Notes: generated by a model from the sequence alone, not told the origin. Shown: positions 53,790 through 63,461, numbered from the stretch's first letter. The stretch: 64,000 nucleotides of DNA from an uncultured Lachnospiraceae bacterium (GCA_946546945.1 CAMNOU010000011.1:30818-94817); one strand, 5' to 3'. Program-made: numbers and translations.

Positions 53790-55190
53790 TTACATCTGCA
53801 ATCCAACAGTTGCTAGAAGAATGATTGCTCCGGTCGCGATCAGAGGAATGACGACTGTACACATCCCGATATCGGGATAGGATTCTTTATGTTTCATTCC
53901 TGTGATGGCCAGAAGGGTGATAACCGCTCCATTATGAGGAAGCGTATCCATACCGCCGGATGCTACTGCTGCAATCCGGTGCATGGCCTGCATACTGATC
54001 CCTGATTGATTTGCTATTGCAATCAACTGATCTCCCATGGTTGTCAGTGCGATGGTCATTCCGCCGGATGCCGAACCGGTTACACCAGCCAGAACCGAGG
54101 TTGCGACAGCCGTACTGATCAGAACATTCGAAGAGATATGTATAATTGCCCCGCTGATGATCGCGTATGCTGCCAGGCTGGAAATGGTTGCGCCATATCC
54201 GTTCTCAGAAGCTGTGTTAAAGATTGCCAGAAACGAACCCTGTACACCTTCATAGATTGGATGAATCACACCGCCTAAGCGCTTCTGATTCGTGATAATT
54301 GCAAAAATGATTCCGGCTATCAGTGCAAGAATAAGCGCCCATGTGCCCATTACACCGGAAAGCGTTGTATTATAGTCTTCCAGATATGCTCCGTCCGTGT
54401 GGGGGAATACCAGCTTAGACAGAATCAGGTTCAATACGATGACAATGACAATTGGCGCAATAGAGAGCTGGAAAGATGGGAGTCCGTGTTCCGAGGAAGA
54501 CAGATCCTTGAATGTCTCCTCGTGTTCTCCGTAGCCTTCTCCTTTTGCCATAGCTTTTCTTGCTCTTCTGCTGAGCCACAGATAGCCCAGGATGACTTCA
54601 ATAACGGCCGCAACAAGCCCTAATACAGGTGCTGCAAATACATCTGTTCCGAAGAAGCGCATGGGAATCGCATTTTGAATCTGGGGAGTTCCGGGAATTG
54701 CTGTCATTGTAAAGGTAAATGCACTGAGTGCGATCACCGCGGGAAGAAACCTTTTCGGAATGCCCACTTTTTTAAATAATTGCGCGCCGATCGGATATAC
54801 TGCAAACACTGCTACGAACAGGGACACGCCTCCGTAAGTCAGGATGGCTCCGGTAATTATAACGGAGAGCATTGCCCATTTTTCGCCTAGTTTTTCTGTA
54901 ATGGTATTGGCGATTGACTGGGCCGCCCCGGATAGTTCGAGCATCTTACCGAACAGAGCTCCAAGCATAAAAATCGGGAAATAATTCTTTATATAATTGC
55001 CGGCGGCAGTCATAAAGACTTCTGTATAATGTGCCAGCAAATGAGGCGGCTCCCTGTATGCAATCCCTCCAATGACAACAGCCACCAAAGCAACTAAAGG
55101 AGCAATTGCAATCACAGGCCATCCCTTGTACGCAAGATATATTAATAGAGCCAGAGAGATAATTACACCAATAATAGCTATACTATCCAT
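53790..55190 (-). CDS. GntP-family hydroxy/organic acid permease
   Basis: 466 residues with about 12 hydrophobic segments. 'ITGAILTYGGVSLFVAVFAVYPIGAQL' and 'SASGGMTIALTTMGD' are characteristic of the GntP/Gnt-like family, whose known substrates include gluconate, hydroxyacids and 3-hydroxybutyrate. It lies between MaoC and acyl-CoA dehydrogenase genes, so a hydroxy acid feeding that path is the likely cargo. Confidence 0.9.
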   Translation of the reverse strand: MDSIAIIGVIISLALLIYLAYKGWPVIAIAPLVALVAVVIGGIAYREPPHLLAHYTEVFMTAAGNYIKNYFPIFMLGALFGKMLELSGAAQSIANTITEKLGEKWAMLSVIITGAILTYGGVSLFVAVFAVYPIGAQLFKKVGIPKRFLPAVIALSAFTFTMTAIPGTPQIQNAIPMRFFGTDVFAAPVLGLVAAVIEVILGYLWLSRRARKAMAKGEGYGEHEETFKDLSSSEHGLPSFQLSIAPIVIVIVLNLILSKLVFPHTDGAYLEDYNTTLSGVMGTWALILALIAGIIFAIITNQKRLGGVIHPIYEGVQGSFLAIFNTASENGYGATISSLAAYAIISGAIIHISSNVLISTAVATSVLAGVTGSASGGMTIALTTMGDQLIAIANQSGISMQAMHRIAAVASGGMDTLPHNGAVITLLAITGMKHKESYPDIGMCTVVIPLIATGAIILLATVGLQM

Positions 55191-55208
55191 AAAAAATCCT
55201 CCTTATCC

Positions 55209-55625
55209 TTAAGTACGGGGTGCCGGGTTCCACATAACAATTGCGTATCCATCTGTTACAATCTCATCATTTTGATTGCTAAGTACGGTGGACAATTTAT
55301 AGATTCCCTTTTTGGGATTTATGATTTCTGTAACCTCGACAAATGCCGTGATGGTATCATCGAAATAGATTGGTTTTTTAAATTTCAAATCCTGTTCCAG
55401 ATAAATCGTCCCAGGTCCGGGAAGCTGTGTTCCAAGAACCGTTGAAAACAGGCTCCCTGCCAGCATGCCGTGAACAATCTGTTTCCCGAACATAGAGTTT
55501 TTAGCCAAACGGGAATTGATATGGACCGGATTATAATCTCCGGTTATGCCGGCAAAGGAATAAACATCGTAAACCGTTAACGTTTTACTGAATGAAGCTT
55601 TTTCTCCAATTGATAATAATTCCAT
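55209..55625 (-). CDS. MaoC-family (R)-specific enoyl-CoA hydratase
   Basis: 138 residues, single hotdog domain. Hydratase site 'FAGITGDYNPVHIN' contains the catalytic Asp and His (D-x4-H), with 'IVHGMLAGSLFSTVLGTQ' following, as in PhaJ. It removes water from (R)-3-hydroxyacyl-CoA to give enoyl-CoA, or the reverse. It begins 16 bases before the CoA transferase stop side and belongs to that operon. Confidence 0.92.
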   Translation of the reverse strand: MELLSIGEKASFSKTLTVYDVYSFAGITGDYNPVHINSRLAKNSMFGKQIVHGMLAGSLFSTVLGTQLPGPGTIYLEQDLKFKKPIYFDDTITAFVEVTEIINPKKGIYKLSTVLSNQNDEIVTDGYAIVMWNPAPRT

Positions 55626-55641
55626 GTTCAGCGAACCTCCT

Positions 55642-57201
55642 TTACAATAATTCCATATTCATTTTTTCTTCTTTGAAAATACGGGGATCCATCTCTTTCA
55701 GATCATCGGAAAGAAGCGGGACAAACTCCATCTGTTCCAGAATATCTTTTTTATAATCGATGCCCGGCGCAACTTCTGTAAGCATTATTCCTTCATCGGT
55801 CAGAATGAGAACACATCTTTCGGTCACAAACGTAATATTCTGTTCTGTCTGTCTGGCATATCTGGCAGCAAATGTGATTTGTTCGATTGCCTTCACAAAC
55901 TTCTTTGCCCGGCCTTCCTGTATAATGACAAGTTTTCCGTCTTTAATTTCTTCTTTGAGTCCTCCCGTGGTAAAAGTTCCGCAAAAAACAACATTCTTTG
56001 TGTTCTGGGAAATGTTTATAAAACCTCCGCATCCGGCAATCCTTGGTCCAAACTTGGATACATTGATGTTCCCGTCCGGATCACACTGCGCCAGACCAAG
56101 GAACGTAATGTCCAATCCTCCCCCATCATAAAAATCAAATTGCCTGTCCTGATCAATGATGATTTCCGGATTAAAAGATTCCCCAAAATAGGGTCCTGCT
56201 CCCGGTACGCCTCCCTGGATCCCGGACTCTACAGTAAGCGTCATTTGGTCTCCAAGACCTTCCTCATTCAGAACAGCCGCAACCGTTTCGGGCATGCCGA
56301 TTCCCAGATTCACAATTTGATCTTTTTTCATCTGCAATGCACATCTTCTGCCGATAATTTTTCTGTTATTCAAAGGAAGCGGCTCCGATGCGCTGAGCAC
56401 TGCCCTTTTCTGTCCTGAAAACCAGGGAAGAAAAGTTGTGCCGAATGTTTGCTGATGATACTTCTCAACATCAGAAGTCTTCACAACGACATCCACCATA
56501 CTGGCTGCAAGTTTTACAAGTTTTGGATCAAGGGTCCCTGTTTCTACAATGTCTTTGACCTGGACGATTACCTTTCCTCCATTACATTTTGCGGCAAGTG
56601 CAATGGCTGTGGCTTCCAGCGTCGCGCCCTCCTCCTCCAGAGAAACATTTCCGGCTTCATCGGCATAGGTCCCTCTCAGCAGCGCAAAATCTAACTTTGG
56701 AGTTTTATAAGCAAGATATTCCTGATCGTCCAGCACCGTTTTGCTGACGAGATCCTCCTGCGTTTTCGAATTAAGCTTTCCGCCCTCGATGTCCGGATCT
56801 ACAAACGTATAAAGGCCAACCCGGCTAAAGGTGACCGGTTTTCCGGAACCTGCGTCCCGAAACATATGTGATATCACACCCTGCGGGAAATTATAAGCTT
56901 CTATCTTGTTTTCCATTGCCAGTTTCTGAAGCATCGGAGCGAGATTCCAGTGCCCTGCAACCACTCTTTTGATCAATCCTTCATGGCCGAAATGATTCAC
57001 AGCGCCTTCTTTGCCTGTGCCCTGTCCTGCGGCATGATATAAAGTAAGATTTTTGGGGGAACCTTCAGATAGAAACTTTTTTTCAATCATTGTTTCGATT
57101 TCCTCCGGCACTCCGACAGTACAAAAACCGCTTGTCGCAATACATGCACCATCCGGGATAAGATCTACTGCTTCTTTAGCTGATAATACTTTTGCCTTCA
57201 T
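55642..57201 (-). CDS. Fused acyl-CoA:acetate CoA transferase (YdiF type)
   Basis: 519 residues from the ATG at 57201 (AGGAGGG). The alpha and beta halves are fused: N-half with 'SGFCTVGVPEEIE' and C-half with 'LGIGMPETVAAVLNEEG' and the catalytic Glu in 'LTVESGIQGG'. It moves CoA between acyl groups, such as acetyl-CoA and a short or hydroxy acid. It is first in the operon, about 50 bases after a sigma54 promoter start. Confidence 0.94.
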   Translation of the reverse strand: MKAKVLSAKEAVDLIPDGACIATSGFCTVGVPEEIETMIEKKFLSEGSPKNLTLYHAAGQGTGKEGAVNHFGHEGLIKRVVAGHWNLAPMLQKLAMENKIEAYNFPQGVISHMFRDAGSGKPVTFSRVGLYTFVDPDIEGGKLNSKTQEDLVSKTVLDDQEYLAYKTPKLDFALLRGTYADEAGNVSLEEEGATLEATAIALAAKCNGGKVIVQVKDIVETGTLDPKLVKLAASMVDVVVKTSDVEKYHQQTFGTTFLPWFSGQKRAVLSASEPLPLNNRKIIGRRCALQMKKDQIVNLGIGMPETVAAVLNEEGLGDQMTLTVESGIQGGVPGAGPYFGESFNPEIIIDQDRQFDFYDGGGLDITFLGLAQCDPDGNINVSKFGPRIAGCGGFINISQNTKNVVFCGTFTTGGLKEEIKDGKLVIIQEGRAKKFVKAIEQITFAARYARQTEQNITFVTERCVLILTDEGIMLTEVAPGIDYKKDILEQMEFVPLLSDDLKEMDPRIFKEEKMNMELL

Positions 57202-57263
57202 CTCAAACCCTCCTCTTCGTAAAATGGCATCCACACCTAAACAACTGTTCCAAAAACATATCG

Positions 57264-57279
57264 TGCAAAAATAATGCCA
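57264..57279 (-). promoter_or_regulatory. Sigma54 promoter of the CoA transferase operon
   Basis: On the minus strand TGGCAT-N5-TTGCA, with GG and GC separated by ten bases exactly, the -24/-12 spacing of sigma54 promoters. Start expected near 57253. Confidence 0.9.
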
Positions 57280-57452
57280 TAACTTGCGACATCAAAGGAC
57301 AGCTGCCTGAATCTCTTACTTAAATAGAGGTTAATCATGGGTTTGACTGACTATAGCTGTAAAAAAAAGTAGATTTTTAATGAAAATAAATGAGGAGATT
57401 TTGTGTAGATGATTCAGAAAACAGTGCTTAGATTGTTGCAAATGCCCGACAT

Positions 57453-57474
57453 ATTGTAGTGTTTTACCTACAAT
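57453..57474. promoter_or_regulatory. Candidate enhancer site for the sigma54 activator
   Basis: ATTGTAG and CTACAAT form a perfect 7-base inverted repeat around 8 bases, about 180 bases upstream of the promoter, within the usual range for activator binding. Confidence 0.55.
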
Positions 57475-57524
57475 AAAAATGGCAATGCTCTTCTATTCCC
57501 GTTCTAAATGGATTTCAAAAAACG

Positions 57525-57557
57525 CGAAAAAAATGACGATCATGATGACCGCCATTT
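57525..57557 (-). terminator. Terminator of the sigma54 regulator gene
   Basis: On the minus strand AAATGGCG pairs with CGTCATTT (one G-T pair), then seven T. It separates the regulator from the operon. Confidence 0.75.
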
Positions 57558-57584
57558 GAGAAATCAGAAGATTCTTTACAGAAA

Positions 57585-59006
57585 TTAGAATTCAGTTTTT
57601 TTCGTTATCTCTAATATGTTATATTTTTTTAGTTTGTCATACAGGGCGCTTCGATCGATATTAAGCAATTTCGCAGCTTCGGTCTTATTTCCCCTTGCTT
57701 TTTTCAGGGCGTTTGTGATTGCCTCTGTTTCTGTCAGAGCAAGAAGGTCTTTTAATACATTTCCGCTTTCTTTCAATTGTTTCTGACTCAGTTCCCCGTT
57801 TTCAAGGATTTTTTTCCGGATAAAGCCACAATCTTTTAGGGTGATGGTACTATTCGGATTCAGGTAAGAAAGCCGTTCTATCGCATGCTTGAGTTCTCTG
57901 ATGTTACCGGGCCAGGAGTATGTGCGGAAAAGTTCCAGAACATTCGGAGCAATTCCTCTGGTATGGATACCGTATTTTTCATTTGCGGCTTCAATAAAAT
58001 GATCAGTCAGACTCTCCAGATCAGAAAAATGCTGGCGTAATGGCGGGATTTCAATTTCAACTGAATTAATTCTATAATACAGGTCTTCTCTGAACAAACC
58101 TGATGAAATCAGTTTTTTGGGATCTTTATTAGTACTTGCGAGTATTCTTACATCAATTTTGTGTTCTTTTAAGCCGCCAATACGTGTAATTCTCTGCTCC
58201 TGAAGCACTCTCAGAAGTTTCGGCTGCAAACTGACAGGCATTTCGCCTATTTCATCGAGCAGCAAAGTACTATGATCGGCAATTTCAAATATTCCGGCTT
58301 TCCCTTTTGATTTTGCACCCGTAAAAGCGCCGGGTTCATACCCGAATAATTCCGATTCAAGTAATTCTGAAGGAATCGCCGAGCAATTGATTTCCACCAT
58401 TTTTCTATTGAGTCTGTTACTATATTCATGGATTGCTTTTGCGAAAACTTCCTTCCCTGTCCCTGTTTCTCCGGTTAATAAAATGGGAAGATCAGACTGA
58501 GCAAACTGCGTAACCAATGTCCTGCACTCATTGATTTCTGCCGAATCACCAATGATGTTTTCCATTGCTTTCTTTCTGCGGTTCTTTTTCAGATCCGATA
58601 TAGTTCGGCGGTATTGCTCATTCTCTTTTTTGATTAAATCCAATTCATGATTCAGTCTTACAATTTCGGACATCTGGTCAATTGTGACTATACCAGCCGC
58701 TCCGACTATCTTCCCGTCTTTCCGGAGCGGTATTCTTTTACATAAAACATTTTCCATCTTGCTATTGATGTGGTCATATAACAGCATAAGATGATTATCA
58801 TCAGTACGGCCAGTTGCAACAATTTCCGGCATCTTGGTTCCGGGAATAACCTCTGAAACATGTTTGCCTATGATGTCTTCATGATCAACTCCAAGAAATC
58901 TGCGGTAGGATGCATTCATAAAGACAATCTCACAGGATTCATTAATAATAACCGAGCTGGGAAATGCATGAAGCGCCAATAATAAAAGATCGGTATTATT
59001 AATCAT
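57585..59006 (-). CDS. PAS-sensor sigma54-dependent activator (NtrC/AtoC-like)
   Basis: 473 residues. A PAS domain (about 10-110) may sense a ligand. The AAA+ core has Walker A 'LLTGETGTGKEVFAKAI', the sigma54-contact loop 'GAFTGA' and Walker B 'LLLDEIGEMP'. A Fis-type helix-turn-helix at the end contains 'NKTEAAKLLNIDRSALYDKL'. No receiver domain is present, so control is direct. The sigma54 operon lies just downstream with a GG-N10-GC promoter. Confidence 0.95.
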   Translation of the reverse strand: MINNTDLLLLALHAFPSSVIINESCEIVFMNASYRRFLGVDHEDIIGKHVSEVIPGTKMPEIVATGRTDDNHLMLLYDHINSKMENVLCKRIPLRKDGKIVGAAGIVTIDQMSEIVRLNHELDLIKKENEQYRRTISDLKKNRRKKAMENIIGDSAEINECRTLVTQFAQSDLPILLTGETGTGKEVFAKAIHEYSNRLNRKMVEINCSAIPSELLESELFGYEPGAFTGAKSKGKAGIFEIADHSTLLLDEIGEMPVSLQPKLLRVLQEQRITRIGGLKEHKIDVRILASTNKDPKKLISSGLFREDLYYRINSVEIEIPPLRQHFSDLESLTDHFIEAANEKYGIHTRGIAPNVLELFRTYSWPGNIRELKHAIERLSYLNPNSTITLKDCGFIRKKILENGELSQKQLKESGNVLKDLLALTETEAITNALKKARGNKTEAAKLLNIDRSALYDKLKKYNILEITKKTEF

Positions 59007-59102
59007 GCCTTCGCGCCCTCCGTCTGCTTAATCTAAGCATATTCTTTTATGAGTTTTTTTATTTAATTTTAGATTATGTTTAACAACGTTACACAAACTT
59101 AA

Positions 59103-59630
59103 TTAATTATTCATACAAAATGAGAAATGCTGCTTTGCACATTCGATATATTCCAGCGTATTTTCTTTGATATGAATGATTTCCTCCTGCGTGAGCGGCC
59201 GTTTCACCTTTGCGGGGCTTCCCATCACCATCATACCGTCGGGAATCACAGTCCGCTGCGTCACCAGTGCCCCAGCAGCAACAATACAGTTTTTTCCTAT
59301 CTTTGCTCCGTTCAGGATGATTGCTCCCATCCCAATGAGGCATCCTTCACCAACCGTGCAGCCATGAAGAATGGCCCGGTGTCCGACCGTGACATACTCT
59401 CCGACTTGAAGCGGATATCCCGTATCGGTGTGCAGCACACAACCATCCTGGATATTCGTACCCCTGCCTATCGTAATACTGTCATGATCCGCGCGGATCA
59501 CACTCTGATACCAGATACTTGCCTCCTCTGCAATCTTCACATCACCCATCACATCGGCATCGGAAGCGATATAGGCTCCAGGCACCGCAGAAATCTTTTC
59601 TGTTGCCATTCTCAATTCATTTTTATCCAT
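59103..59630 (-). CDS. Gamma-class carbonic anhydrase-like protein
   Basis: 175 residues of left-handed beta-helix repeats: 'VMGDVKIAEEASIWYQSVIR', 'TNIQDGCVLHTD' and 'VGHRAILHGCTVGEGCLIGMGA', with histidines placed as zinc ligands. Family YrdA/PaaY. It may hydrate CO2 or act on CoA-thioesters such as PaaY. It follows the sigma54 regulator by about 100 bases upstream on the same strand. Confidence 0.88.
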   Translation of the reverse strand: MDKNELRMATEKISAVPGAYIASDADVMGDVKIAEEASIWYQSVIRADHDSITIGRGTNIQDGCVLHTDTGYPLQVGEYVTVGHRAILHGCTVGEGCLIGMGAIILNGAKIGKNCIVAAGALVTQRTVIPDGMMVMGSPAKVKRPLTQEEIIHIKENTLEYIECAKQHFSFCMNN

Positions 59631-59687
59631 AGTAAATTGTCCTTGTGTTTTTGGGTATCATGTCTTTGTATAGATACTGGGCATTTT

Positions 59688-61178
59688 TTATGCGCGTTCG
59701 ATCTTGCAGCTATGGTGTTTGAACATAGGTTGGTCATTTTTGATTTCCTTGTCATAATTGATTCCTACAAGAATCAGATTCCCTTTGTAATGCGAAAGAC
59801 GGTCGGGATATTTCTGTCTGTGAATCTGTGCGATTGCCGTTTCTGCATTCTTATCATACTTCAGTTCTATCAATAAGGCAGGTTTATCCGCGTTCTTTGG
59901 AATAAATGCCAGATCTGCATAACCTTTTCCTGTATCCAATTCAGGAATGATGGTATATTCATCCTGTGCAGCATAATAGGCGAGCTGAATGGCATAGGAA
60001 AGTCCTGCTTCGCTATGATATGTCGTATTCCCAACTCTGTCATGCGCTGCCTCAATCAGAGCCGCGACCGTTTCTTCATCGCAGTTCAAGGTGGCTTCAA
60101 GAAGATTTCTGGAGTTCTTTAAAGCATTAAATGTCATAGTCCAGTCTCTTGACTTTGTAGAAGACTTGAATACCTGAAGTACTTCCTGATTTGGAATAAA
60201 CACTTCTTTTGTGTCTCTGTCGTATCCCAGATAACCAAGATGAATGAACATCGTCAGGATATCATCTTTACTGTGAAAGGTAGTCATATCATTCTGATAT
60301 CCTGTGATATCAACAGCTACTCTGCCTCCATCCATGAGAATAACAATATCCTCTTTTAACCCATCAAAATTCCAATCTACATACTGTTGCAAAGCTTCAT
60401 ATGTCTCGGTTTCGTTCCAGTAATTGTCTATTACGCCGGTTCGCATCGCCTTAACGACTGAGAGAGGGCTATACAGAGAATACTTTCTGGCCTCCGGAGA
60501 TTTTCCGGTTTTTTAAAAGCTGCTCATGATCCGGATCGGGCGGAACCACGTCACTTACCCGATAACCATCATACCAGGTTTTGATTTGTTTAAAATCGCG
60601 TCCGTATTTTTTCGCAAGCAATGCAACTTCATCCTCTGTAAATCCTGCGTATGGAGCCAAAAACATCGGAGACGTCATCGAGTATTCATCAAACATATTC
60701 AGCGCTGAATGTTTCCCATTCTTTTTGATTGGAAGAATGCCAGTCATATATGCTAATGCAATATATTCTTTATCTTTCAGCCAGTCTCGCAGGAAATCCA
60801 AATACTTTTTTTCCCTTCTTTATCGTCCTTATATTCCCGGAAAACGGCATCCCATTCATCTATAACAATTACGAACTGTGTTTGTTTACTCCCATAAATC
60901 TTATTCATAACTGTCCGGACACTAACTCTTTTTCCATAACGAACATCCGAATACTCCTCCTGAAGCTCTGAAGTTACTTCTTCCGTCAGATACTCAAGCA
61001 TGTCATCAATGGAATCTGAATTTTCCATGAAATCTGTCATAACAAGACGAATAACATCAAATTTTCCAAGATAACAATCCCAGGAAGTATTAAGATTATC
61101 AGACTTGCTGAGTTGACATTTTTCAAAAAGAGGCCTGCTTTCAGCCTCATGATCATAATAGGCACAAACGTTTTTCTG
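59688..61178 (-). pseudogene. Decayed AAA-ATPase / PD-(D/E)XK (DUF1703-type) gene
   Basis: Three reading-frame pieces align in order to one protein of this family: about 61178-60807 (frame 1), 60807-60510 (frame 2), then to 59688 (frame 3). Frame changes sit in two A-runs on the minus strand: 60806-60812 (one A missing) and 60509-60514 (one A extra). The N-terminal roughly 60 residues with the Walker A loop are absent, and the next gene's upstream region starts at the break. The nuclease core 'GYADLAFIPKNADKPALLIE' remains. Confidence 0.85.
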
Positions 61179-61243
61179 CGTTCTTTTCCGCTCCTGCAAT
61201 ATGTAGTATAATGAAAAAATAAAATAACAGGAGGGATTTACAA

Positions 61244-62050
61244 ATGAAACATGTTCCCGTTGCAGCCGACGCTGCATCCAAGAGCTACTACAAATACTAC
61301 GAGCAGGGGATTTCAGGCCTTACATCTGAACAGGAAGAAATAGTCAGAAATTCTGCCATGGACAGTAAAGAGGCTGTGCTGCTGGAAGATATCAACAAAC
61401 TCCTGGAACCAGGCATGGCCTATCCCGCTTCGCCCGGATATTGTGCACTTCCCGCAGGCGGCGCCTATGTAGCAAGCAATATTCCCATGCCGAATGTGAC
61501 CAGAGAAATGCTATACTGGTGGTTTGCATGGCACGGCCTTGATCCGCTTCGCTACGCGATCTGGGATCCCGAAGATCATTTCGGAACACAGCTTGATGAA
61601 GCCGGAAAAAAGATTGTCCTGAACCCGGACATCCCTCTTGAGCAGAAAACATGGGGAGTGACCCATCATGTGTCGGAATCCGTTGTGACCGGCATGCCGC
61701 CCACACCGATCGATATTTTCTTTATGAACCCAGAAAAAATGGGTGTCGATATGGAGAAAATCGGGACCGAAGGCTGCGAATTCATCGTTATTGCAAATTC
61801 TCTGGCCGACAGAAAAATCCCTGCGGTTATGATGGAGGTGGCAAAAAAAATCGATGGTGTCATGACCTATCTTTGCAGATGGTGGTTCGGTTATGCCATT
61901 GAAAACGGTGAAATCAAAAAACTCATACCCGACGGCGTAAAGATTCCGGAAGACTTCATGAAAGCCCTGATTGGTCACAGCCTCAAGGAATTCTCAAATC
62001 TGGGGAAAATACTTCCATCTGTATATGCTGAAGAAAAAGATAACTGGTAG
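61244..62050 (+). CDS. Phloretin hydrolase / DAPG hydrolase-like enzyme
   Basis: 268 residues, ribosome site AGGAGGG. The sequence fits the PhlG (DAPG hydrolase) family, to which phloretin hydrolase belongs. Candidate zinc or catalytic residues are His97 in 'WWFAWHGLDPLRY', His141/142 and Glu145 in 'THHVSESV', and the HxxxE pair His245-Glu249 in 'GHSLKEFSNLG'. These enzymes cut C-C bonds next to a phloroglucinol ring. The position and only four plus-strand genes suggest an acquired locus. Confidence 0.8.
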   Translation: MKHVPVAADAASKSYYKYYEQGISGLTSEQEEIVRNSAMDSKEAVLLEDINKLLEPGMAYPASPGYCALPAGGAYVASNIPMPNVTREMLYWWFAWHGLDPLRYAIWDPEDHFGTQLDEAGKKIVLNPDIPLEQKTWGVTHHVSESVVTGMPPTPIDIFFMNPEKMGVDMEKIGTEGCEFIVIANSLADRKIPAVMMEVAKKIDGVMTYLCRWWFGYAIENGEIKKLIPDGVKIPEDFMKALIGHSLKEFSNLGKILPSVYAEEKDNW

Positions 62051-62057
62051 ACAAAGG

Positions 62058-62090
62058 AAGCGGCAGACCAATTGGTTTGCCGCTTTTACA
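62058..62090. terminator. Terminator between the hydrolase and phosphoesterase genes
   Basis: AAGCGGCAGACC (62058-62069) pairs with GGTTTGCCGCTT (62074-62085), loop AATT, one G-T pair, with T-rich ends on both sides. Convergent genes. Confidence 0.75.
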
Positions 62091-62093
62091 GTT

Positions 62094-62798
62094 TTATCTT
62101 TTCAGAACAATCTCTGCCCCATCATCGAGCCGGAACAGAACAGGTTCATTTCCAAATCCGGCTCCTGCATCGATACAAGTCCATGTCCTGGTACGAAAAA
62201 CTTTGCCATCATATGTCTTATCATAATATTTAGTTGGCGTATGTCCGATTATGGTGTGAATTTCCTCGAAGTAATCTTCTGTCAGACGGGGAGATGTCCA
62301 TATTAATTCATCGGGAGAATAGTCACTGAGTTTTCTTCTGCTGTTGAAATGCTCAAATCCTGCATGTACCAGAACAAAATCCTTTTCACCAACTGTCACG
62401 GCATCGTACAATGGCGCATCCCGAAGGTACTCCAGAATATCGTTCACCATTTCCCCGGGCAAATTCCGCAGTGCCCGTAACGTTACTTCTCCGCCGTTCG
62501 ACAAATAATTATTCAGCAGATCCAGTTTTTCCTGCGTCATTGTACCGATACTTTCTTCTGTGATCTCCTCGAAGAGAAAATCACAGGAAAGCAGCATGGC
62601 CTCATGATTGCCAAGAATCAGCTGCACATTGTCCTGCTCCAAAAGCCAAATCAGAACACTGACTCCACCATCACCATTCCGGTCAATAACATCCCCGAGA
62701 ATATACAGATAATCCTCTTCGCAGAAATTCGCCTGTGTTAAAAGCTTTTTTAACCTGTCAACCGGATACCCGTGAAGATCTGAGATCGCATAAATCAT
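62094..62798 (-). CDS. Metallophosphoesterase (PrpA-like)
   Basis: 234 residues. Metal-site motifs 'ISDLHGYPVDRLKKLL', 'LYILGDVIDRNGDGG' and 'QLILGNHEAMLL' (DxH, GDxxDR, GNHE) are standard for serine/threonine phosphatases of the PPP family. Likely cytoplasmic phosphoprotein or diadenosine-polyphosphate hydrolase. Convergent to the phloretin hydrolase-like gene. Confidence 0.92.
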   Translation of the reverse strand: MIYAISDLHGYPVDRLKKLLTQANFCEEDYLYILGDVIDRNGDGGVSVLIWLLEQDNVQLILGNHEAMLLSCDFLFEEITEESIGTMTQEKLDLLNNYLSNGGEVTLRALRNLPGEMVNDILEYLRDAPLYDAVTVGEKDFVLVHAGFEHFNSRRKLSDYSPDELIWTSPRLTEDYFEEIHTIIGHTPTKYYDKTYDGKVFRTRTWTCIDAGAGFGNEPVLFRLDDGAEIVLKR

Positions 62799-62813
62799 TC
62801 CATTCCCTCCGAT

Positions 62814-63461
62814 TTATTTAACAGTAAATACAACAATATATCCACTATCATCTGAGGATATAATTCTGTACTCCATGCCATCAGACAATGTTATGATTTC
62901 ATTTTTTGAATAGGGATGAAACACCATCCCATTCCACTTACCATTTATAAAAACATAGTCTCCCTCATCAGTTATCTCATGTGGCTCTGATTCGTATTCA
63001 CTGTCCGTTGAATCCAGAGTCAAAAGCACAGAGCCACCTGGCCTGACTATACGCTTTAATTCTTTGACAGCATCAATCCCTTTTTTGATTGGCATGTGGT
63101 CTATGACATCTCTTGCAAGAACAGCATCAAAGCATTTGTCTTCATATTCTGTAAACAGAACATCAGCCTGTTTGAAGTCGTCTGCAGGATATCCATGTTC
63201 TGAAAGCAATTTTTTTGTCAAAGAAACTGCATCTGCCGAGATATCAAAGCCAGAAACGAAAAAGCCATGGTGTGCCAGTTTAAGTGCATAAATGCCGCAT
63301 CCACAGCCAGCATCACATATATGTTTCGCTTTCTTTTTCGTTAGAATATCAATCATATCATCTTGCGTCATATCAAAGTTCTCAATATACGCTGATGTTC
63401 GTTCAGGGGAAATGGATTTCCACGTTCGATTCCAAAATGATTCATCCTTATTTTCTTTCAT
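62814..63461 (-). CDS. Class I SAM-dependent methyltransferase
   Basis: 215 residues from the ATG at 63461 (AAGGA at good spacing; an ATG at 63467 is too close). S-adenosylmethionine motif I reads 'ICDAGCGCGIYALKLA', followed by 'VSGFDISADAV' and 'DAVLARDVIDHM'. Substrate unknown. It runs in the same direction 15 bases upstream of the phosphoesterase gene. Confidence 0.9.
   Translation of the reverse strand: MKENKDESFWNRTWKSISPERTSAYIENFDMTQDDMIDILTKKKAKHICDAGCGCGIYALKLAHHGFFVSGFDISADAVSLTKKLLSEHGYPADDFKQADVLFTEYEDKCFDAVLARDVIDHMPIKKGIDAVKELKRIVRPGGSVLLTLDSTDSEYESEPHEITDEGDYVFINGKWNGMVFHPYSKNEIITLSDGMEYRIISSDDSGYIVVFTVK

Noticed and set aside
61207..61212. TATAAT as a complete promoter of the phloretin hydrolase-like gene
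   Set aside because: No convincing -35 box lies 16-18 bases before it (TTTTCC), so I do not list it as a promoter, though it may act as one.
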